A stretch of DNA of 5,854 bases. Source: Acidobacteriota bacterium (GTDB taxonomy: Bacteria > Acidobacteriota > Terriglobia > UBA7540). How positions within the stretch are numbered: the stretch's first letter is position 1; each line of letters starts with the position of its first letter. Positions 1-5,854 of this stretch are shown one piece after another. The stretch spans positions 1 to 5,854 of the forward strand of contig PMYF01000421.1 of assembly GCA_003171295.1 (NCBI GenBank). The letters run 5' to 3'. The position numbers were made by a program, and so were the translations under genes. The notes under the pieces are model-generated. The model did no database searches, was not told where the DNA came from, and was given only the letters and a program-made list of their open reading frames with translations.

Positions 1-102
1 TTTCTTATTCTAGCGCCTATGGGATGTGGGGGTAGCTCGCGCTATGCTTCATGTTCGAGCAGAGAATCACTTTGATGTCGATGACCCCCGTAACAGCGGG
101 TG
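1..102. other. Region downstream of the regulator, no gene identified
   Basis: The regulator's TAG stop is at 105-103. Beyond it only a 4-bp hairpin (CCCG 87-90, CGGG 97-100) is seen, without a following T-run on the minus strand. No terminator, tRNA or convincing coding start was found, so the transcript may continue past the window's left edge. Confidence 0.5.
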
Positions 103-1566
103 CTAATCGCTGGCCGCTTCCTTCGACTTCTCATCGTCAATGGAATCCGCGGCCAAGCCATATTTCTCCATGAGCCGATAGAGCCGGGTGCGACTGATCC
201 TCAGGGTGCGGGCGGCAAGGGCCTTGTTCTTGGTCTTGGCCAGGGCGTGGGTGACCGCTCGTTTCTCTGCCTGTTCGAGACTGGTGGGAAGCGCGAACGC
301 CGCGCTGGATTGGTTCCTCACTTCCTCGGGCAGATCTTCCATATCAAACATCCTATTCCGGGCTAACATGCAGCCGCGGGCAATCACGTTCTTCAGTTCC
401 CGCACGTTCCCAGGCCAGGAATACGCAAGCAAGGCGGACTCGGCGCGGCGCGAGATCCTCTTGAGTTCTTTTCCATATTCAGCGGCGTAGTGGGCCAGAA
501 AGTGCCGGGCCAGTAGCACGACATCTTCCCGGCGTTCGCGCAGGGGCGGAAGATGGATTTGGATCATGTTCAGCCGGTACCAGAGATCGGGCCGAAACCG
601 GTTGGATTTCATTTCCACCTTCAAATCTCGGCTGGTGGCGGCGATCACTTGGACGTCAACTCGAGTGGCTTGCGGAAAGCCCAGCTTTTGGACCTCGCCA
701 TTCTCTAACACCCGATGGAGTTTTGACTGTGCCGCGGCGCTCAAGTCTCCAACCTCGTCCAGGAAAACTGTTCCGCCGTTGGCCCATTCAAACATCCCTA
801 CCTGGTCGCTGACCGCACCCGTGAAGGCGCCCTTGCGGTGGCCGAACAACTGGCTCTCGGCCAGTGTGTCGACCAGGGCGCTGCAGTTGAACACCGCACA
901 GCGTCGCCCGGCCCGAGGGCTCAGATTATGAAGAGCGCGGGCAACCAGTTCCTTCCCCGTCCCTGTCTCCCCCGTGATGAGCGCGGTACGCAAGTGCGGA
1001 GCCACCCGGCGAACCAGATCAAAAACCTCGAGCATGCGAGGGCTACGACCGATCATGCCCTCCAGGTTAAAGACTCCGATGAGCTGTTGCTCCAGCGCCT
1101 CCCCCCTTTGATCGAGGTCCACAAGCTTCCGGGTTTCGCTCACCAATTGCCGAAGCTTCTCAGGGCTAACCGGCTTGCAAACATAATCGGTGGCGCCTGC
1201 CTGGATGGCCACTACGGCAGTCTCAATCGAGTAGTTCCCGGTCACCATGACGACGCGCGCCTCGGGATCGCGCTGGCGAATTCTCTGCAAGACTTCCATG
1301 CCGTCAATGCCCGGCATGGTTAAGTCCAGTAGGGTCAGGTCAGGGTTGAGACTTTCCACCAATTCCAGCCCCAGGGTGGGATCCATCGAGGTTTCCAGAC
1401 GCACGCCTTCCCCGCTCATTACGGATTTGTAAAACCCGAGCATTCCAGAATCATCATCGATGGCGAGGATGAGGAGTTGAGAGGGAGGTTGCACGGGTTT
1501 CTCTGCCCCAGGGCCCCCAACGGCCTCCGCCGAATTTTCGAATTCACCACTGCTCATCTTGGCCAC
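103..1566 (-). CDS. Sigma-54-dependent response regulator, NtrC family (receiver, AAA+ domain, Fis-type HTH)
   Basis: This is a cytoplasmic transcription activator that, when phosphorylated, would use ATP to open sigma-54 RNA polymerase promoters. An N-terminal tail of about 30 residues precedes a receiver (about 31-145) with acidic Asp37/Asp38, phospho-acceptor Asp81 (codon 1326-1324), Thr109 and Lys131. The AAA+ domain (about 170-405) has Walker A GETGTGKE (199-206), the sigma-54 loop GAFTGA (246-251), Walker B VFLDE (267-271), an arginine-finger region FRPDLWYRLN (324-333) and sensor II WPGNVREL (384-391). The C-terminus (about 430-470) is a Fis-type helix-turn-helix (AARTLRISRTRLYRLMEKYG). 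Length is normal for the family and every key motif is intact. The first start is GTG at 1566, with GAGGG 8 bases upstream. An in-frame ATG at 1557 has AGGGAA 9 bases upstream and would shorten the protein by three residues, so the start is ambiguous. The gene lies 139 bases downstream of the kinase on the same strand and is probably its partner. Target promoters are unknown, so no gene symbol is given. Confidence 0.96.
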   Translation of the reverse strand: MAKMSSGEFENSAEAVGGPGAEKPVQPPSQLLILAIDDDSGMLGFYKSVMSGEGVRLETSMDPTLGLELVESLNPDLTLLDLTMPGIDGMEVLQRIRQRDPEARVVMVTGNYSIETAVVAIQAGATDYVCKPVSPEKLRQLVSETRKLVDLDQRGEALEQQLIGVFNLEGMIGRSPRMLEVFDLVRRVAPHLRTALITGETGTGKELVARALHNLSPRAGRRCAVFNCSALVDTLAESQLFGHRKGAFTGAVSDQVGMFEWANGGTVFLDEVGDLSAAAQSKLHRVLENGEVQKLGFPQATRVDVQVIAATSRDLKVEMKSNRFRPDLWYRLNMIQIHLPPLRERREDVVLLARHFLAHYAAEYGKELKRISRRAESALLAYSWPGNVRELKNVIARGCMLARNRMFDMEDLPEEVRNQSSAAFALPTSLEQAEKRAVTHALAKTKNKALAARTLRISRTRLYRLMEKYGLAADSIDDEKSKEAASD

Positions 1567-1705
1567 TTCCCTAGCCCTCGCGACTCACAAGAACCGAGTG
1601 TTCGGGAGATTTCGCTCGAGCGCTATGCATGGCATGGCTTGATGTCCGCTGGTAAAGTGCGAACCCATCTGCGCTGTCCAGTTCTTTTTCACGCCAAATC
1701 GGTTT
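1567..1705 (-). other. Intergenic gap between kinase and regulator
   Basis: The 139-base gap separates the kinase stop (TAG, 1708-1706) from the regulator start. It holds no open frame worth calling, no intrinsic terminator and no clear -35/-10 pair or sigma-54 -24/-12 pair on the minus strand. It contains a perfect 10-base palindrome (1613-1622) and a small inverted repeat (CCGA at 1594-1597, TCGG at 1602-1605). Readthrough from the kinase promoter is the simplest model. A weak or activator-dependent promoter here cannot be excluded. Confidence 0.5.
1613..1622. promoter_or_regulatory. Perfect 10-base palindrome upstream of the regulator gene
   Basis: CGCTCGAGCG reads the same on both strands and lies 46 bases before the regulator's GTG start. 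A Fis-type activator dimer binds inverted repeats, so an autoregulatory site is conceivable. No second copy was noticed elsewhere in the window, and functional evidence is lacking. Confidence 0.2.
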
Positions 1706-4700
1706 CTACAAATCCAGAACCTCGCGAACCTTCCGAGCCAGGGCTTCCGGCGTGAAGGGTTTCTGTAGAAACGCCGCTCCCGATTCTAACATGCCATGGC
1801 GCACCACAGTGTCATCCGCGTAGCCTGACATGTAAAGCATCTTGGTCTCCCGGTGGAGTCTCGCGAGTCGCTCGCCGAGCTCACGCCCACCTGTCCCGGG
1901 CATAACCACATCGGTCAGCAACAGGTGGATCGGCCTCTTGTACTGACCGCCCAGCAGGAGCGCCTCTTTGCCGTTGCGCGCTTCCAAAACCCTGTAGCCC
2001 TTGGCTTCCAACACGACGCGCGCAAGATAACGAACCTTGTCGTCATCTTCGGCAAGCAACACGGTCTCCGAGCCCCCTGCCCGCCCCGCAGCCTCCTCCA
2101 CCTCGGACTCCCTGGGTACTTCCTCGACTACGGGCATATAGATCTTGAAAGTTGCGCCCTGTCCTGGCTCGCTGTAAACCCAGACAAAGCCACCGCTCTG
2201 CTTGACGATTCCATAGACCGTGGCCAGACCCAATCCCGTCCCCTTGCCTTGGTCTTTAGTGGTGAAGAACGGCTCAAATATACGGGCTTGAGTTTTCTTG
2301 TCCATTCCGCAACCGGTATCAGTCACCGCCAGCATGGCGTAAGATCCGGTGGGCATGGGGTAATGGCTGCGTGCGATGGTCTCGTCCACCTCAGCGTTGC
2401 ACGTTTCTATGGTTAATTTGCCTCCCTGCGGCATGGCATCCCGAGAATTGACGGCCAGGTTCATAAGCACTTGCTCGATTTGCCCCGGGTCGGCCCTGAC
2501 CGGGCCCAATGCCTGCTCCTTGATGAAGACCAACTCGATATCCTCGCCAACCAGCCGCGACAGCATCTTCTGCAAGTTGGTGACCAGGGGATTCAGGTCC
2601 AGCACCTGTGGCATAAACACCTGCTGCCGGCTGAAGGCCAGCAATTGGCGCGTCAAGCCAGCCGCACGCTGCCCAGCGTCCCTGATCTCGGTAGCAGAGC
2701 CCCGCATCGGGTCATCGGCGGAAAGTCGCTCAATCATGAGTTCGCTGTAGCCGTTGATAATCGTCAACAGATTGTTGAAATCGTGCGCCACCCCGGCGGC
2801 CAGCCGTCCGACTGCCTCCATCTTCTGTACCTGGCGGAATTGCTCCTCCAGGCGTTTTTGAGCCGTGATATCTCTCATGATGGCGATGTAGTGGGTGACT
2901 TCGCCGCCCGTACCGCGCACCGGAGCGATATTCATTTCCTCGATGTAAAGGCTTCCATCTTTCCCTCGGTTAGTGACTTCACCATCCCAAATTTCTCCTT
3001 CGCGAATGGTCGCCCAAAGCTGTTGGTAAAACGCTAAGTCGTGCTTATCCGATTTCAATATCCTGGGATTTTGCCCCAGTGCCTCCTCCCGGCTGTACCC
3101 CGTGATGCAAGTGAACGCCGGGTTGACATACTGTATGTTTCCGTCGGTATCGGTAATCACGACGGCTTCCGCGGACTGCTCAATTGCGGTGACCAGGCGA
3201 GTATGCTCCTCCTCCGCCTGCTTGCGCTCGGTGATGTCGCGGCAGACGCCGATGACCCCGAGGATCTCTCCGCTGGTGCCAAAGTGCGGGCTGTAAACGC
3301 TGGAGACCCAGCCTGACTTGCCTGTCGTAGGCACGCGGAAGGGCGTGTCTGGGGCATGCACAACCTCCCCCGCAAGGGCCCGACGGATCATCAGATCCAC
3401 CTTTTGCTCTCGTAGGTGCGGGAAGAGGTCAAATGCGTGCTTACCCAAAGCTTCTGAGGCCGGCACCCCGGTTATTCCTTCCATAAAGCGGTTCCAGACC
3501 TGATAGCGGAATTCGGGGTCATAGACGGCGACGCCTTCTCGGACATTGGCGATAATCTCGCGAATGAATTGCTCGTTCTCGCGCAAAGCCTCTTCCGCCC
3601 GCTTACGCTCGGTGATGTCGACGCCGACGCCCACGAGGTAGACTTTGTCGCCGATGACAGCCCGCGTCGCCGTCAGGATGTATGGGATCTTCCTCCCGTC
3701 CTTGGTCAACAAGTGAACCTCAGCCGTCGCACTGCCCTTCGCCAACGCTTCCTGCATCTTGCTGGCAGCCAAAGGTCGCTCGTCTTCAACGATGTTGGCC
3801 AGAGGGTCCAGGGCGGCTAACTCTTCGCTGGAATACCCCAGGAGTTTCTCCACGTTCTTGTTCCATCGGAGGTTCCGACCCCCGCTGTCTATGACGTAGA
3901 AGGCGTCCGGCAGGCTGTCGATGATGGACTCGGTAAAAGCCTTCTCATTTTGTAGTGCCTCTTCCGTTAGCTTGCGCTCGGTGATGTCGCGGACAATGCT
4001 TAGGACAAGTCTTTCACCTCTTGCCTCGACTACGGTTAGACTTTCTTCGACCGGTACGAGCTGGCCATCTTTCCTCCGGTGGTGCAGTCCACGAACCGGC
4101 AAAGCCAGACCCGTTTCCGATATATTCCCGAATCTCTCCAGGAGCAAGTAGCGTTCCTCGGGAGGGGGGAGGTCAGCCGCGGTCATGTGAGCCAGGTCTT
4201 CGTCGCTGTATCCATCCATCTCCGCGGCTTTGCGGTTGCGTCCCACGATGCGCAGGGTGGAAGGCTCTATCATGTAGATGGCATCGGGCGCCGATTCCAG
4301 AAGCGCACGGAACTTCTCCTCTACCTGCTTCACCACCCGCGTCATCACCTCGCGCCGATGAAACAGCAGCAGGCCACCTAGGAGGATGACTAAGAGGGCT
4401 CCTGCCAGCCCCTCCACGATTACCATCCGGCGAAAATCCTCTATGGCTTCGGCGCGATCGATCTTGCGGACCAACCCCCAGCCGGTCTGCGGGATGGGCT
4501 GCGTTGCCGCCAGCACCGGGACACCCCGGTAATCGTTGTACTCCCCAAAGGTCTCGCGGCCTTCCAAGGCGAGGCGCGCGGGAATGGGAGCGGTGGAGAG
4601 AGGGAATCGCAGGTGCTGGGAGCCGACTGGAACATTGCGTAAGGGGGAGAAAAAGACGATGTCGTTTCCCTCGCGACGCACGAGAAGGGTCTCGCCGGTC

Positions 4701-5416
4701 CGAGTTGGAACGACCTCCTGCGTCACAAGAGGAAACAGCGTTTGCGACGCATCGGAAACCACAAGCACTATCCCCAGAAGTTGGCCCGGTGGTCGGCCCG
4801 CATCGGTCGCAGCCGGTCCAGGGAACACGGGGGCGCTGAAACCCACCAGACTCCGGTTTGGCGCGTCGCCGACAAGATCGATTCGCATGACTCCCGAACG
4901 GGCCACGGCTCGGGAGGTTTCGGAAAACAAGGGGTTCAAGGGTATGGACCGGCCGGACTGCGCCACGACTTGTGCGTCGCGATCCAGAATATAGACCCTG
5001 GTGTAGTAGTACAACCCCTCGATTTCATCCAGGGAGGCCGTCAATCCCCGCAGGCTGCCAGCAGGGCGCCCCGGAAGCTGGCCCGCATCGTAATAACCCC
5101 GCAAGGCGTTGCGGACCGAAGGGCGAACGGCAAATTCTTGCGCATCTCCTTGACGCTCCTTTAACCAGTCCGAGACCCTATGCGTTCGATCGTGGGCAAT
5201 ACTGGATTGTCGCGCCCGCCAGTAGGCCATCTCTTGCCGGTACAAGCTTGCGATGTGGAAGCATAGGAAGAGCCCCACCGTCACCACCGCCAGCGCAAAA
5301 GCTAGGATGTAAGCCAAGGCCTCTCGGACACGAATCCCTGGGTGACCCGGCATCCTCCCGGTGGAGGGCTTGGTTGCCTGGAGGAGGGAGGACAAGATTT
5401 CCCGCGGTGACCTCAT
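1706..5416 (-). CDS. Membrane-bound hybrid sensor histidine kinase: Cache-like sensor, four PAS domains, kinase core, C-terminal receiver
   Basis: The kinase should autophosphorylate a histidine in response to signals and pass the phosphate to aspartates. Transmembrane helices lie at about 34-55 and 331-352 and enclose an extracytoplasmic part of about 275 residues. That part resembles a double Cache domain (VYILDRDAQVVAQSG at 141-155; EYNDYRGVPVLAATQPIPQT at 292-311). Four PAS/PAC units follow (about 365-482, 494-605, 616-732, 738-854). The first three end in DITERK (477, 600, 727) and the fourth in DITAQK (849). The phospho-acceptor region is AAGVAHDFNNLL with His878 (codon 2785-2783), the HDFNN type found in CckA-like kinases. 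The ATPase has Asn990, DTGCGM (1033-1038), IFEPFFTTK (1046-1054) and GKGTGLGL (1057-1064). The C-terminal receiver has Asp1124/Asp1125, Asp1169, Ser1197 and Lys1219. The core looks catalytically complete. The start is ATG at 5416, with GGGAG 7 bases upstream. There is no Hpt domain. The ligand and the PAS cofactors cannot be read from the sequence. Confidence 0.96.
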   Translation of the reverse strand: MRSPREILSSLLQATKPSTGRMPGHPGIRVREALAYILAFALAVVTVGLFLCFHIASLYRQEMAYWRARQSSIAHDRTHRVSDWLKERQGDAQEFAVRPSVRNALRGYYDAGQLPGRPAGSLRGLTASLDEIEGLYYYTRVYILDRDAQVVAQSGRSIPLNPLFSETSRAVARSGVMRIDLVGDAPNRSLVGFSAPVFPGPAATDAGRPPGQLLGIVLVVSDASQTLFPLVTQEVVPTRTGETLLVRREGNDIVFFSPLRNVPVGSQHLRFPLSTAPIPARLALEGRETFGEYNDYRGVPVLAATQPIPQTGWGLVRKIDRAEAIEDFRRMVIVEGLAGALLVILLGGLLLFHRREVMTRVVKQVEEKFRALLESAPDAIYMIEPSTLRIVGRNRKAAEMDGYSDEDLAHMTAADLPPPEERYLLLERFGNISETGLALPVRGLHHRRKDGQLVPVEESLTVVEARGERLVLSIVRDITERKLTEEALQNEKAFTESIIDSLPDAFYVIDSGGRNLRWNKNVEKLLGYSSEELAALDPLANIVEDERPLAASKMQEALAKGSATAEVHLLTKDGRKIPYILTATRAVIGDKVYLVGVGVDITERKRAEEALRENEQFIREIIANVREGVAVYDPEFRYQVWNRFMEGITGVPASEALGKHAFDLFPHLREQKVDLMIRRALAGEVVHAPDTPFRVPTTGKSGWVSSVYSPHFGTSGEILGVIGVCRDITERKQAEEEHTRLVTAIEQSAEAVVITDTDGNIQYVNPAFTCITGYSREEALGQNPRILKSDKHDLAFYQQLWATIREGEIWDGEVTNRGKDGSLYIEEMNIAPVRGTGGEVTHYIAIMRDITAQKRLEEQFRQVQKMEAVGRLAAGVAHDFNNLLTIINGYSELMIERLSADDPMRGSATEIRDAGQRAAGLTRQLLAFSRQQVFMPQVLDLNPLVTNLQKMLSRLVGEDIELVFIKEQALGPVRADPGQIEQVLMNLAVNSRDAMPQGGKLTIETCNAEVDETIARSHYPMPTGSYAMLAVTDTGCGMDKKTQARIFEPFFTTKDQGKGTGLGLATVYGIVKQSGGFVWVYSEPGQGATFKIYMPVVEEVPRESEVEEAAGRAGGSETVLLAEDDDKVRYLARVVLEAKGYRVLEARNGKEALLLGGQYKRPIHLLLTDVVMPGTGGRELGERLARLHRETKMLYMSGYADDTVVRHGMLESGAAFLQKPFTPEALARKVREVLDL
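3221..3992 (-). repeat. Recurrent DNA segment encoding the PAC DITER motif inside the kinase gene
   Basis: A 22-base stretch is identical at 3221-3242 and 3971-3992. A close relative lies at 3601-3620, and all three share GCTCGGTGATGTCG. They encode the DITERK ends of PAS units 3, 1 and 2 respectively. The fourth unit (around 2860-2875) is diverged. The pattern fits growth of the sensor by PAS duplication, or strong constraint on this linker. Confidence 0.7.
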
Positions 5417-5553
5417 GGCTTCACTCCCAGCATGGGGGCGCTCTCTGTACCGCCGCCGGTCTTGACGCCGTCGATCACTGCTCCTCCGGGGCTTGCGCCT
5501 TGGGAAACGGAGAGGAAGGAACTGGTTGGGCTAGTTTCAGCGTATGCGTTCAT
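5413..5553 (-). CDS. Possible small leader ORF of 46 codons, coupled to the kinase start (speculative)
   Basis: An open frame begins with ATG at 5553 and ends in a TGA that overlaps the kinase start as ATGA, the classic geometry of translational coupling. The predicted peptide is rich in Gly, Ser, Thr and Ala (it begins MNAYAETSPTSS and ends APMLGVKP). It has no membrane segment or recognised motif. About 30 of its 46 codons end in G or C, in keeping with the neighbouring genes. Against it, no Shine-Dalgarno is visible before the ATG. An internal in-frame GTG at 5478 does have GGAGGA just upstream (5487-5482), which would give a 21-residue peptide instead. It may equally be a chance open frame in the leader. 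I recognise no family. Confidence 0.25.
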   Translation of the reverse strand: MNAYAETSPTSSFLSVSQGASPGGAVIDGVKTGGGTESAPMLGVKP

Positions 5554-5604
5554 TGAAATGACCCAAGTCTTGGCGAAAATGCCTCTTAGCTACGGGGCCT
5601 TCAA

Positions 5605-5618
5605 GCCGCAAGGGCGGC
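5605..5618 (-). other. Leader hairpin 2 (5-bp stem, 4-base loop)
   Basis: GCCGC at 5605-5609 and GCGGC at 5614-5618 pair perfectly around a four-base loop. Like the neighbouring hairpin it lies between the two copies of the CTTAGCTA repeat and is not followed by a T-run. Its function is unknown. Confidence 0.35.
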
Positions 5619-5643
5619 AAAGTGAGCAATTGTGCGATGGCCA

Positions 5644-5662
5644 GGCGGAGGCGATATCCGCC
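5644..5662 (-). other. Leader hairpin 1 (6-bp stem, 7-base loop)
   Basis: GGCGGA at 5644-5649 and TCCGCC at 5657-5662 are perfect reverse complements separated by seven bases. The stem is GC-rich and short. No T-run follows on the minus strand, so it is not an intrinsic terminator. It may be a regulatory or stabilising RNA element, or chance in GC-rich DNA. Confidence 0.35.
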
Positions 5663-5750
5663 GCTTAGCTATTGGGGGGCGGCCCGGAACAGGTTCATAT
5701 CTTGAAAACAAAATGTGCCGCGGCTCGCCATTGCCCCAAGGTAAATAACC

Positions 5751-5778
5751 ATTTTACTGGCAGATAAGATGTTGTCAA
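5751..5778 (-). promoter_or_regulatory. Predicted sigma-70-type promoter for the kinase/regulator operon
   Basis: On the minus strand, TTGACA (5778-5773, perfect -35) is followed after 16 bases by TAAAAT (5756-5751, five of six matches to the -10 consensus). It sits in the AT-richest part of the window (38 G+C among 94 bases in 5761-5854) and points at the kinase. Transcription would begin near 5743, which leaves a leader of about 330 bases. This is a consensus match only and has not been mapped. The housekeeping type suggests that basal expression does not itself need sigma-54. Confidence 0.6.
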
Positions 5779-5854
5779 GTAGCTGATGGATAACCCATGT
5801 ATTATGTGGTACCCTCCTGAATTTGGGTTGATTGACTGTGATGCAAAACTAGAG

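Larger units (their letters stand above)
5581..5671. repeat. Imperfect 12-base direct repeat bracketing the leader hairpins
   Basis: GCCTCTTAGCTA (5581-5592) and GCCGCTTAGCTA (5660-5671) match at 11 of 12 positions and lie 79 bases apart. Both are followed within a few bases by a G-run. The two hairpins sit between them. Each copy contains the palindromic hexamer TAGCTA, so they could be paired protein sites or parts of one RNA fold. Chance is not excluded. Confidence 0.4.
5417..5750 (-). other. Long 5' leader of the kinase transcript
   Basis: This stretch of more than 300 bases lies between the predicted promoter and the kinase start. It holds the possible small ORF (5553-5413), GC hairpins at 5644-5662 and 5605-5618, and an imperfect direct repeat at 5581-5592 and 5660-5671. 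No tRNA is visible, and I recognise no known riboswitch class; in particular the conserved core of the GEMM cyclic-di-GMP switch is not seen. The GGGAG ribosome-binding site of the kinase lies at its downstream end, at about 5428-5424. Leader status depends on the promoter call. Confidence 0.45.

Noticed and set aside
87..100. Hairpin CCCG/CGGG downstream of the regulator as a terminator
   Set aside because: The stem is only four base pairs and no T-run follows it on the minus strand.
838..1323. Plus-strand open frame of 161 codons opposite the regulator
   Set aside because: It is antisense to the receiver and AAA+ domain, and the translation has no family features.
1853..3037. Plus-strand open frames of 187 and 188 codons opposite the kinase core
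   Set aside because: Both are antisense to the HATPase, HisKA and PAS4 coding sequence, with no recognisable domain or ribosome-binding site. They are explained by absence of stop codons opposite GC-rich codons.
4972..5556. Plus-strand open frame of 194 codons opposite the kinase N-terminus
   Set aside because: It lies mostly antisense to a clearly real kinase gene. Its Arg/Pro/Gly-rich, low-complexity translation shows no domain, which fits a shadow frame in GC-rich coding DNA.
5432..5668. Plus-strand open frame of 78 codons in the leader
   Set aside because: No Shine-Dalgarno precedes its ATG, no domain is seen, and it crosses the repeat and hairpin region. It competes with the minus-strand small ORF, which has better context.
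5703..5724. GCCGCGGC palindrome followed by a T-rich run on the minus strand, resembling a terminator
   Set aside because: The 8-base palindrome leaves no loop for a hairpin and the T-run is interrupted. It lies only about 20 bases after the predicted transcription start.
5640..5740. Candidate sigma-54 -24/-12 promoters in the leader
   Set aside because: The GG and GC elements found are either at the wrong distance (13 instead of 10 bases) or lack the surrounding TGGCAC and TTGC bases.
5796..5818. AGGAGG at 5818-5813 followed by ATG at 5798 on the minus strand
   Set aside because: The spacing of 14 bases is too long and the ATG frame stops after seven codons, inside the -35 box.
5695..5854. 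Minus-strand frame open from the right edge to a TGA at 5697-5695 (about 52 codons), possibly the end of an upstream gene
   Set aside because: Its codons are AT-ending and unlike the neighbours, it contains the predicted promoter, and the translation resembles no protein family. It is more likely non-coding.

Overview
The window carries a two-gene two-component signalling locus, read entirely from the minus strand. It comes from a bacterium that uses sigma-54. Two 60-base rows counted by hand in the kinase gene gave 32 and 40 G+C. GC falls to 38 of 94 bases at the right edge (5761-5854), as expected for an upstream promoter region. The organism cannot be named. The gene style (a large Cache/PAS hybrid kinase beside an NtrC-type activator) is common in Acidobacteriota, former Deltaproteobacteria and similar environmental lineages, but that is inference.

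Layout in the direction of transcription (right to left): 5697-5854 is an AT-richer region with a good sigma-70-type promoter (-35 TTGACA, -10 TAAAAT, 16-base spacer). About 330 bases of leader follow, with two small GC hairpins, an imperfect 12-base direct repeat and a possible 46-codon small ORF whose stop overlaps the next start codon. The 1236-residue membrane-bound hybrid histidine kinase (5416-1706) comes next. A 139-base gap (1705-1567) leads to the 487-residue sigma-54-dependent response regulator (1566-103). The last 102 bases show no convincing gene or terminator.

The likely scheme is as follows. An extracytoplasmic double-Cache-like domain and four cytoplasmic PAS domains sense signals and control autophosphorylation of His878. 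Phosphate then goes to the kinase's own C-terminal receiver (Asp1169) and/or to Asp81 of the neighbouring regulator. The phosphorylated regulator would assemble as an AAA+ ring and open sigma-54 promoters located elsewhere. All key catalytic residues are present in both proteins. No Hpt domain is in the window, so the route of phosphate to the regulator is open.

I found no mobile element, CRISPR array, tRNA, rRNA or recognisable riboswitch. The long plus-strand open frames look like antisense shadows of the two genes. I saw no clearly new biological system. The least explained part is the leader between the promoter and the kinase start.
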